64,000 nt of DNA from Mytilus californianus (taxonomy: Eukaryota; Mollusca; Bivalvia; Mytilida; Mytilidae), in NCBI RefSeq assembly GCF_021869535.1, contig NW_026262712.1, positions 100,816,140 to 100,880,139 on the forward strand, in the 5' to 3' direction. A program made the translations under genes and the position numbers. Position 1 is the stretch's first letter. Each line of letters begins with the position of its first letter. Of this stretch, positions 55,696-64,000 are shown one piece after another. The notes under the pieces are model-generated. The model did no database searches. It was given only the letters and a program-made list of their open reading frames with translations, and was not told the origin of the DNA.

Positions 55696-56490
55696 AATAT
55701 TCTAAAGTATGATGCATAAAATTCCATTCTTATGTATCGAAAGCTTTCGAAAAATATATAAATGGTATAGCACCTTCTATATCAAACTTTTCTGCGTAAT
55801 CTATTACATCTTGTATTTGGCGTAGATTAAATTCTACGAATCTGTTTTTGATGTATCCTGTTTGATCAAAATTAATGATTAGATTTAGATTTTATTTTAC
55901 TCTTAAAGCTAAAGTGTAGGAAAATTTTATAATCACTTTTTTATAGTGATACTTGTCTGTAATTTGCAAGTCTCAATGGAACATTTTTCTTCTAAATTAG
56001 ATTCAGTAAACGTTGTCGTTGCAAAAATGGCAGTTGTTTATTTTCACAGCTAAGTTTAAAACATCTTACAAGTAGAGGTCCAAGAAGTCCCCAATTTTTT
56101 TTTTTTTATAAAAGTTCATGCTTATCCCGTCTATTCTTTGACTTTTGATAGGTTTAAATTATTTACAGCAATAGTAAATTTTTCTAGCATGACGTATCCA
56201 TCACAAGATTTACTTTCCCTTTCTGATATTTTGTAATTGATTGTTGTTTCAGTGATGTTATTTTTAACATCTATATCCGGTTTTTGTTAAGTTTCGTATA
56301 AATAATAATAAAAATCCCTTGCAAGCTTTATTATTTCATCTTGATTTGTTACTATTTCACTTTTATTGTTTTTCAGTGTAAGTATTGTCTTTTTCGTTTT
56401 TTTAGATTTTTCAAGTCCTAGGAAATACGCGGTTTTTTGTTTTTCCTTTTTCTACCCATTTTTATCCTTATCCATGACACTACTGAACCA
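55695..56490 (-). mobile_element. L1-type LINE reverse-transcriptase fragment 1
   Basis: Minus-strand translation, with stops, gives GYIKNRFVEFNLRQIQDVI, then FSKAFDT and EWNFMHHTLEYFGFN, the RT motif A region of L1-like LINEs. Its right part repeats at 57095-57750. Copy A of the Penelope-like element abuts the left end. Confidence 0.7.
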
Positions 56491-57090
56491 AACCATGACA
56501 CCCAATTTTTAGTAATCTTAATTTGTGTGAAAAAATAACTTTTTTTCGATATAATTGACGGTAGTTTTATATTATAACGAAATATGTCATGTAACAAACA
56601 GAAGACAAATCACTTTTTAATTCATGAGAAACGAAAAAGCAGCTTTTAAATTTTGACATAAGCAAGCATATTCTGCGTCAAATTATCAACTAATCAACAA
56701 ATTTAAATGTACTAACATATTAGCTATAAATGAAAGATACTTACCAACTTGAATTTATATTCATAAGTTCCTTTAGCAAAATATCTGAATGTTTATATAC
56801 TGTCATTGATTGTCATCAAAACACTTAACACAATCATGCTCAACTTAAACAAAATATGAAAAATCAATGTACTAAACTTATTTAGATTTTTCTTTTCTTT
56901 TTAAATTAAATTTTGAAAGAATCGGACTGTTGTGATGTTTTTTTTTTGTCTTGGTTGAATGATAAAACGTATTCGTATTCTTCAAATTCCGGTTTGAAAA
57001 GATTGAACACATTAGTAGATTTATTTCTTTGGTTTGATACATAATAAGATTTGTAGATTTCAAATCCTATAATTGTCAAAATTACATATT
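56490..57090. other. Unassigned AT-rich sequence between LINE duplicates
   Basis: No gene or recognised repeat. Confidence 0.5.
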
Positions 57091-57094
57091 CATA

Positions 57095-57990
57095 AAACTT
57101 ATTTGCGTAATCTATTACATCTTGTATTTGGCGTAGATTAAATTCTACGAATCTGTTTTTGATGTATCCTGTTTGATCAAAAATAATGATTAGATTTAGA
57201 TTTTATTTTACTCTTAAAGCTAAAGTGTACGAAATTTTTGTAATCACTTTTTTATAGTGATACTTGTCTGTAATTTGCAAGTCTCAATGGATCATTTTTC
57301 TTATAAATTAGATTCAGTAAACGTTGTCGTTGCAAAAATGGCAGTTGTTTATTTTCACAGCTAAGTTTAAAAAATCTTACAAGTAGAGGTCCCCAATTTT
57401 TTTTTATAAAAATTAATGCTTATCCCGTCTATTCTTTTACTTTGATAGGTTTAAATTATTTACAGCAATAGTAAATTTTTCTAGCATGACGTATCCATCA
57501 CAAGATTTACTTTCCTGTTCTTGTATTTTGTATTTGAGTGTTGTTTCAGTAATGTAATTTTTAACATCTATATCCGGTTTTTGTTAAGTTTCGTATAAAT
57601 AATAATAACAATCCCTTGCAAGCTTTATTATTTCATCTTGATCTGTTACTATTTCACTTTTATCATTTTTCAACTTAAGTATTGTCTTTTTCGTTTTTTT
57701 AGATTTTTCAAGTCCTAGGAAATACGCGTTTTTTGTTTCCTTTTTCTACCCACTTTTATCCTAATCTTATTTGTTTAGCTTTGTATTCATATTGTTTTTC
57801 TAGCTCTTTTTCTAATGTGGATATTTTTTCTTTTAGAAAATCATTTTCCTCCTATTTTGTTTTCTCATATAATATTTTTAGTTATGATTCTAAATCACGT
57901 ATTTATTTTCTTCTATTTTTTGCTTTAAATCTACTACTAGTATACTTAAATCCATATCACTCTATTTTTTATTTGAGGGCGTCCCAATGA
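57095..57990 (-). mobile_element. L1-type LINE fragment 2 (tandem duplicate)
   Basis: About 640 bp repeat 55795-56460 in the same orientation ('gcgtaatctattacatcttg', 'gtcgttgcaaaaatggcagt', 'gacgtatccatcacaagatt'). The extension to 57990 encodes ENTAYFLGLEKSKKT-like LINE sequence on the minus strand. A third short piece is at 58035-58160. Confidence 0.75.
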
Positions 57991-58034
57991 AGTCTTGAAT
58001 CTACTTCATTTTTCTATCTCTTTACTATGTTTAT

Positions 58035-58160
58035 TGTATTATTTTACTCTTAAAGCTAAAGTGTAGGAAATTTTTATAATCCCTTTTTGATAGTGATACT
58101 TGTCTGTAATTTGCAAGTCTCAATGGATCATTTTTCTTATAAATTAGATTCATACTCTTG
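58035..58160 (-). repeat. Third partial copy of the duplicated LINE segment
   Basis: 'actcttaaagctaaagtgta' to 'gcaagtctcaatggatcatt' matches 57203-57300 and 55898-55990. Ends where the Penelope-like copy B begins. Confidence 0.85.
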
Positions 58161-58362
58161 CTCGTCGAGAATACCGTTCTTAGTTTTCCAGTATCCCGGG
58201 CCTCTAGTTCCAGTTGAGACAAATTGTAATTGTATGGAAACTGCTTGATGGTCTGTGCTTTTAATAATAATAAGTTTAATGTCACACGACGTCACGTTCA
58301 AAACGAAATCTTTTCTGATCAAGAACATCTCAATTCGACTAGATTGGACTGGATTTTTTCAA

Positions 58363-58824
58363 AATAAAATGTATAATTTTACCAGAAGCTACGATGATCT
58401 GAATTGTAAATCAACAAATGTTGTCTACGGATTAGAGTGTAACCTTTACGGATTGGTATATGTCGATGAAACGAAAGGAAGGCTAAATAAAGAATTTGCG
58501 GTAATAGATCAGATATCAACAACAATGCAAGCGACATTTGTTACCAGCATTTTAACCACCCTAATAGTTCAATCCTTTCTATGCAAGTTCGCTTCATCGA
58601 AAAAAGTATACCACAGGACTAACAATCCTCATCTTACAACACCTCTCCGTAAACAAAAAAATGACTACTGGATTCGACAATTGGAAACTGCGACACCATC
58701 TGGTTGCAATGACAAAATTGATGGTATATGTATTCTATCTGGTCCTTTCTGTAGCTCGGTGAATGTGATGAACATTTTTAACTCTACTCCTCGACGTAGA
58801 CGCAGTCGAGGTCATCGTCATTAA
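58363..58824 (+). CDS. GIY-YIG-type endonuclease region of Penelope-like copy B
   Basis: Reads NCKSTNVVYGLECNLYGLVY, then VDETKGRL, and at the end YWIRQLETATPSGCNDKI and a basic tail PRRRRSRGHRH. The Cys-x-Ser-x-NVVY...C...YVxETK pattern is that of Penelope-like GIY-YIG domains with a Cys-bearing insert. The second Cys of the usual CxxC is Tyr here. Confidence 0.7.
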   Translation, partial: NKMYNFTRSYDDLNCKSTNVVYGLECNLYGLVYVDETKGRLNKEFAVIDQISTTMQATFVTSILTTLIVQSFLCKFASSKKVYHRTNNPHLTTPLRKQKNDYWIRQLETATPSGCNDKIDGICILSGPFCSSVNVMNIFNSTPRRRRSRGHRH

Positions 58825-58942
58825 ACATCATCTACTCTCCATGATGTCTCTATTAATGACCTGCTGCCATTTATACAATAGCCGTTAGGTATGCATCACA
58901 TTTCTACGAAGCTTTATTCATTACCCCTTTCAAAACTTATGT

Positions 58943-59415
58943 TTGGAAACCACTGTTACAAATCATCATTCAAACAAATACAAACTTACAGCTATCATTT
59001 CGGATATTGCAAGTCACAAACTTTTCAAACCAGTTCGCATTGGAAAAGATGAAAAGGAGAAAAGATCTTTTCTTAAACTTTTCTTTGCAAACAAAGGTCT
59101 CGATGCCATCAACTTAGGTAATATCCTTCATCATAAATCAGTTCACTCGAAAATACCTCCCTATTTTAAAGATTACTCTGTACCTATCATTTCTTATATC
59201 TATACCAAACCAATTGCATTAAAATTTTCAATTACAAACACGTGTTGCAGGATCTCAAAATTGACGACTCCAAGTCTTCACCTCCTGATTGCACCTGCTC
59301 TAGTTCCCCCTATTTATATATAACCAGGCTAGCCACGCTATTACTGGTGACCTAAACATTGTCAATCACACTCCTCGGCGAAATGTGTTATCCAAAGGCC
59401 CGAAATATAGAAAGC
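58943..59415 (+). pseudogene. Linker region of Penelope-like copy B
   Basis: FLKLFFANKGLDAINLGNIL is in one frame. CTCSSSPY, TGDLNIV and VLSKGPKYRK are in another, so at least one frameshift lies near 59230-59240. These blocks precede the RT in this element group. Confidence 0.65.
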
Positions 59416-59689
59416 TTTAATCCATCAATTGGAAACTCAACTTCATACGGATTCAGTCGAGAATTGTGTCAGTCAACGGGTGAAACGCGAGCAAGAAGAC
59501 GTAAATACTCTTTCCGAATGGATTAAGGCTGTGAGGTCGTTGATACAAATGAGAATTAAGAAACTGAATGGATCTATGAATATATATATATCAATGCTAT
59601 AGCAATCATCCTGCAAAAAAACTTGATCTACCATAATGACAAATATGTCGTTGTCCCACAGATAAAGCCCAAACAACATCGTTTGTGTG

Positions 59690-60580
59690 TGTAAATCACA
59701 TAACATAAACTGCTTGATAAATGAATTAGGTATTGAAAATTCACTTGGAAACTCAACATATACCCCCATGACATTTACCAAAAAGGAAATCCTGGATAAA
59801 CACAGGTCTGTTCTACATTTGTATGTTCCTTTTGAATTTCAACCAAAGATGAAGAACTGGATCTTCCATCATTGTATTGGCTACCTCATCTACATAAGTG
59901 TTCTTACAAACAACGTTATATTGCTGGGTCTTCAAAGTGCTCCACGAAACCATCAAAGAGTTGGTCCTGCTTTGTTTCATAAAAAAGAATGGCCAACACA
60001 GATACAAGTATTTTGTCTTAGGGAGGGATAAATCCTATTTTGTAAATAAATACTCTGATTCAAAAAAAAATGGATCGGAAACTGACATTACCAAGATGCT
60101 TATTTCCTGATTGACAACATATTTGTTACGTTTGGAGGACGTTTTTTCAACAAACAATAGTCATTCCCATTGAAACCAACTGTGCCCCTTTTCTTGCTGA
60201 CTTGTTCTTTTATTCATATCAGACTGATTTCATACAGGAACTTCTTAGAAAGAAAGAAAAGAAGTTAGCAGTATCCTTTAACTTTACTTTCCGCTATAAA
60301 GATGATGTTCTTTCACTAAATAATCCATAGTCTGGTGACTATGTTGAACGCATCTATCCCATCGAACTTGATATAAAGGATACAACAGATACAGTTACGT
60401 CTCCCTCATGTCTTGTCTTACATCTATAAATTAACAATGAGGGTCGGTTGAAAACAAAACTTTACGAAAAAAGAGATGATTTCAGCTTTTCAATTGTGAA
60501 CTTTCAATTTCTATGTAGCACCATTCCAGCCTGCATATCGAGTATATATCTTTCAGATAAAACGATATTCCAGGGCTTGT
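59690..60580 (+). pseudogene. Reverse transcriptase region of Penelope-like copy B
   Basis: Broken across frames: FQPKMKNW, LDLPSLYWLPHLHKC, FLADLFFYSYQTDFI, the catalytic-type YKDDVLSLNN and IELDIKDTTDT are recognisable by comparison with copy C. Several stops. Confidence 0.75.
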
Positions 60581-60592
60581 ATTTCCTATCAT

Positions 60593-60730
60593 AAAATTGA
60601 GATGGGAAATGGAGAATGTGTCAAAGAGACAAAAACCCGACCAAAGAGCAGAAAACAGCCGAAGGCCACCAATGGGTCTTCAACACAGCTAGAAAATCAG
60701 CTGGCCCCTAAACAAAAATCGTTCGCCTCT
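60593..60730 (+). repeat. R2 repeat copy
   Basis: 'gaatgtgtcaaagagacaaa', 'gagcagaaaacagccgaagg', 'ccaatgggtcttcaacacag', 'agctggcccctaaac'. It terminates copy B. Confidence 0.85.
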
Positions 60731-60939
60731 CTTTTTTGTCTCCATGTATATTGGACCTCTTAGGGGTTTATATGTCCCCATTTATCTATTAATTCGTTTG
60801 ATTTTATTAAATATTTTAGGCTTACTCTTTAACGATTATTAAAATTTTTACTATCTACATTTTTAAGGGCATCATTAATTTTGTCAATATACAATAACTA
60901 CATTTTGCCGCATAATGATCTATCGTTAGCGTTCTTATG

Positions 60940-61290
60940 TTGTACTGTTACCAGGTTAGGGGAGGGTTGGGATCCCGCTAACATGTTTAACCCCGCCACA
61001 TTCTGTATGTATGTGCCTGTCCCAAGTCAGGAGCCTGTAATTCAGTGGTTGTCGTTTGTTTATGTGTTACATATTTGTTATTCGTTCATTTTTTGTACAT
61101 AAATTAGGCCGTTAGTTTCCTCGTTTGAATTGTTTTACGTTGTCATTTCGGGGTCTTTTATAGCTGACTGTTCGGTATGGGTTTTGCTCGTTGTTGAAGG
61201 CCGTACGGTGACCTATAGTTGTTAATTTCTGTGTCATTTGGTCTCTTAAGGCAATCTCATTGGCAATCATACCACATCTTCTTTTTTATA
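60940..61290 (-). repeat. R1 SINE-like repeat, inverted, well preserved
   Basis: 'gttaggggagggttgggatc', 'catgtttaaccccgccacat', 'cctgtaattcagtggttgtc', 'tatagctgactgttcggtat' and 'cattggcaatcataccacat'. Probably the closest to intact R1 here. Confidence 0.9.
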
Positions 61291-61813
61291 TAAAGAACAA
61301 ATGTGAAATGCAAAGAGGTAAGAATTTTAAAAAAAACTATTAACTAAAAAACTATCCGCAAAGTCAAAATGTAGACAATAATGGATGAATAAGAGTTCAA
61401 TGACAATATTGATTGTGGAAATAACTTGCTTAAATTTGTAAACCAAGGACTACATAGTTAAACATTTGAAAGTATACTTAGTGAAAAACCTTCAAAATTG
61501 AAAATGAATCAATCAAAAGCAGCAAAAAGGATGCATCAAACCGCTTTTTTATGTCACTTGTGTTAAAGCTATAATTTTGAATTGTGTAGTGTGAAAACTG
61601 GATGAGGGACATTAAACAATTGTATAGATGATGAAAATGACGAAATAAAAGTTGAATTCCGTCGGTAACCATTCTGATTAAAAGTTATTTCAAAACACAA
61701 TCGTTCATTTAAAGACAAAAAATCCGTTAAACTATGTAATTCATATTGCCTTATTATCATCATTAAAACGGAGAATTACATTAGCTCCTAGGTACACTAA
61801 TATTCAATCTTTT

Positions 61814-62712
61814 TTGGATATCGATAAAAGAAAAGAAAAACATCATAGTTATTTTGTGAAAAACCACACTGAATCTACCAGAAAATATACTGAAGATGAT
61901 ATTATCAAAATGCTGGACTTTTTGATCGACAATATATTTGTTGAGTTTGGAGGATTTATATTTCAACAGACAGTCGGTATTCCAATGGGAACTAATAGTG
62001 CACCCCTACTGGCCGATTTGTTTTTGTACTCGTATGAAGCAGAATTTATTCAGAACATTCTAGAGACAAAAAGAAAAAGCACCTTGCGAAATTCTTTAAT
62101 TTTACTTTCCAATATATTGATGATGTTCTATCATTGAATAACCCATATTTCAGCCAATACTTACATCTCATATATCCCAGTGAACTTGAAATTAAGGATA
62201 CTACTGATACTAGAAGGACTGCTTCATACCTTGATCTTTTCCTCAATATTGACACAGATGGACGACTTCACACGAAAATCTATGATAAACGGGACGATTT
62301 CAATTTCCCAATTATCAATTTCCCATTTCTCAGCAGTAACATACCCTCTGCCTCTTCGTATGGTGTTTACATATCTCAATTCATACGTTATTCTCGTGAT
62401 TGTTCACACTATACGGACTTCATATACAGGAGTGTGCTCCTTACGCAGAAACTGCTCCAACAAAGTTATGAGGAGGACAGATTAAAAATGACACTCCGTA
62501 AATTTTACGGACACCATCACGAATTGGTTGATCCATACGATGTGTCTTTGTCCAAACTAACTAAGGACATTTTACCACGTGTTAGATTGTGGTTTGTCAT
62601 TACGTCGTCTGATCTTTTAATTACCGAACGTGACTTATTCCCGATTGTGACTGTTTTGCTGAGTGTGAAACCGCATTGCTTTAAGACGTATCACGGTACT
62701 TTTCTATCCTAA
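61814..62712 (+). pseudogene. Reverse transcriptase of Penelope-like copy C, one frameshift
   Basis: RT motifs in order: KYTEDDIIKMLDFLIDNI, GIPMGTNSAPLLADLF (motif B-like), YIDD (motif C), then RTASYLDLFLNID and DKRDDFNFPI. Only one frameshift (about 62085-62100) separates the two halves, so this is the least decayed copy in the window. Confidence 0.8.
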
Positions 62713-63239
62713 ATTCATGTATTTAATTTTGATGTTATATTTGTTATTCTCGTCGGATTTTGTCAAATGTCTTAACGTCTTTTCTGTTATATTCGTGTGT
62801 TATGGTAAATATAATTAATCACCCCTTTCATTTATTAGATTTAAGTTTGGTTCAACGAAATTTATACGATATATTTGGTTTACAGTTTGATTTTGAAAAA
62901 GAAACACCGACATAGCTAGATAATACAATTAATTATCTAATTACTACCACAATTTGATATTAATAAGTATTGTAATTTTCATCGTTATTAATAAATGTAA
63001 TGTCAGTATTACAAAATTTATCTTGAATCAATCCTAATCCTATCTTATTTTTGGGAAATATTTTTACAAATTCAAATGTGACGTCACTTTGTGTGTTTTT
63101 TTTTAGAATTTAAAATGTGAAGTCACTTTGTGCGTTGAGGCTTTGGCTAACTCGGCTGTGTTGGATTAAATTGTATTATGTAATGTATCCGTTTTTATTA
63201 TTCAGCTTTGTACTTGTTTTGGCTTTCAAACTGTTTTCA

Positions 63240-63300
63240 TCTGAGTGTCAATGGTTGGTCTTGTGTGGACGGGACGCACGTCTGGCGTATTGAATTTTAA
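63240..63300 (+). ncRNA. Decayed hammerhead-like motif in the Penelope-like 3' region
   Basis: 'ggtcttgtgtggac' (stem II), GGGAC for GAAAC, 'gcacgtctggcgta' (stem III, cleavage triplet, stem I) parallel the R5 ribozyme, but CTGATGA is replaced by ATGGTTG. Inactive if it is homologous. Confidence 0.4.
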
Positions 63301-63924
63301 GCCTAGTACCTTTTGTTAGCTATTATTCGTGTGTTTCGTTGTCCTATATGTCCTCCCATTTATTTGTATTGTGGTCCTGTCATGTGATGTTGTCGTTTTG
63401 GTGTTGTGTTTGACGTTGCCATAAAAGCGGGAGGTTTGGCATGCCACAAAACCAGGTTCAACCCACCATTTTTTTCTTAAAATGTTCTGTACCAAGTCAG
63501 GAAAATGGCCATTGTTATATTATAGTTCGTTTCTGTGTGTGTTACATTTTAATGTTGTGTTTTTGTTGTGCCGTTGTTCTCCTCTTATATTTGATGCGTT
63601 TCCCTCAGTTTTAGTTTGTAACCCGGATTTGTTTTTATCTCTATCGATTTATGAGTTTCGAACAGCGGTATACTACTGTTGCCTTTATTTATGTAAAATC
63701 TAAACGTCTATCTATACGCATTCCCTCAAATTTCTCTCATGGTCCTTAGTATGATATAATTTCCCGAAATCCTAATTATTTTTCAAAAAAAAGTTTTCGA
63801 ACACGCTGTTTTTAATATTATTTAAATTAAAAAAGTGGCTGTTCATCTTTTGTGCATATTTATTTTGTTGGATGGGGACGGGGTAGGGGACTTATCAATT
63901 TTGGTCTGGCTGCATAGATAAACT

Positions 63925-64000
63925 GTGATATCTGCTAACCCTTCCAGAGCGCCTGAGATCATCCCGGGTTTTGATCGGGGTTTGTGTTGCTCAGTTTTTA
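63925..64000 (+). repeat. R3 repeat, truncated by the window end
   Basis: 'cttccagagcgcctgagatc', 'tttgatcggggtttgtgttg', 'ctcagtttt'. Confidence 0.75.

Larger units (their letters stand above)
58260..60590 (+). mobile_element. Penelope-like element copy B, GIY-YIG-type domain upstream of RT
   Basis: In order: a GIY-YIG-type domain (58363-58824), a linker with CTCSS and TGDLNIV followed by KGPKYRK (about 58940-59415), and a reverse transcriptase core in shifting frames (about 59690-60580) with NCAPFLADLFFYSYQ and YKDDVLSLNN. An upstream GIY-YIG is the permuted order described for Naiad-clade Penelope-like elements; most others have it C-terminal. Several frameshifts and stops show that it is dead. 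An R2 repeat interrupts it at 60593. Confidence 0.75.
61800..63705 (+). mobile_element. Penelope-like element copy C (RT and complete 3' region)
   Basis: RT core in two frames: 61814-62137 (FGGFIFQQTVGIPMGTNSAP, LADLFLYSYEAEF) then, after a frameshift near 62090, YIDDVLSLNN (YIDD at 62113-62124) through SYLDLFLNI and SVLLTQKLLQQSYEEDRLK to a stop at 62712. The 3' region to 'ggtatactactgttgccttt' (about 63690) is shared with copy A, so the element end is well fixed. No GIY-YIG follows the RT, consistent with an upstream position. Confidence 0.8.

Overview
The window looks like nuclear DNA from a marine bivalve, most likely a mussel (Mytilidae). It is AT-rich, with short phase-matched coding exons separated by kilobase introns. 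It is crowded with degenerate interspersed repeats that I recognise from mussel and oyster DNA (recollection, not a search). Almost all long open frames are repeat-derived or antisense shadows; the real genes are chains of 70-210 bp exons recovered from splice sites and family motifs.

Three host loci can be supported. (1) At 11745-32277, minus strand, is an 8-exon SABATH-type (Methyltransf_7) SAM-dependent carboxyl methyltransferase. Its exons join in phase to 343 residues once a single extra base in exon 6 is discounted. (2) At 36254-46630, plus strand, is an EgtD-like (Methyltransf_33, histidine N-alpha-methyltransferase fold) gene, with an in-frame TAA in exon 6 and an unresolved exon 3/4 junction. 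A second, inverted and very similar copy of two of its exons lies at 67-2225 on the minus strand and runs off the left edge. (3) At 2507-4724, minus strand, are three exons of a thrombospondin type-1 repeat protein. The two methyltransferase genes are divergent, about 4 kb apart, with palindrome-rich sequence around the first EgtD-like exon.

The rest is mobile and repetitive DNA. Five recurring families are labelled here: R1 (SINE-like unit carrying the common 'gattgccaatgagac' motif), R2 ('gtgtcaaagagacaac'), R3 ('gttcgtgttgctcagtc'), R4 (22.5-25.3 kb and 27.6 kb) and R5 (unit carrying a hammerhead ribozyme). There is also a tRNA-derived SINE, a TTAA-type MITE, several fold-back elements, minisatellites (89, 53, 46 and about 20 bp) and common bivalve dispersed repeats. 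The right end (54.7-63.7 kb) is a retroelement graveyard. It holds three Penelope-like element copies, one with a GIY-YIG-type domain upstream of the reverse transcriptase (Naiad-like order), and tandemly duplicated pieces of an L1-type LINE on the minus strand.

The most interesting signals are: the type I hammerhead ribozyme motif at 44377-44425, in sense orientation inside an intron of the EgtD-like gene; the EgtD-like enzyme itself, which lacks the family GSxIGN-type motif; its inverted duplicate; and the divergent pairing with a SABATH methyltransferase, each carrying one apparent disabling change.
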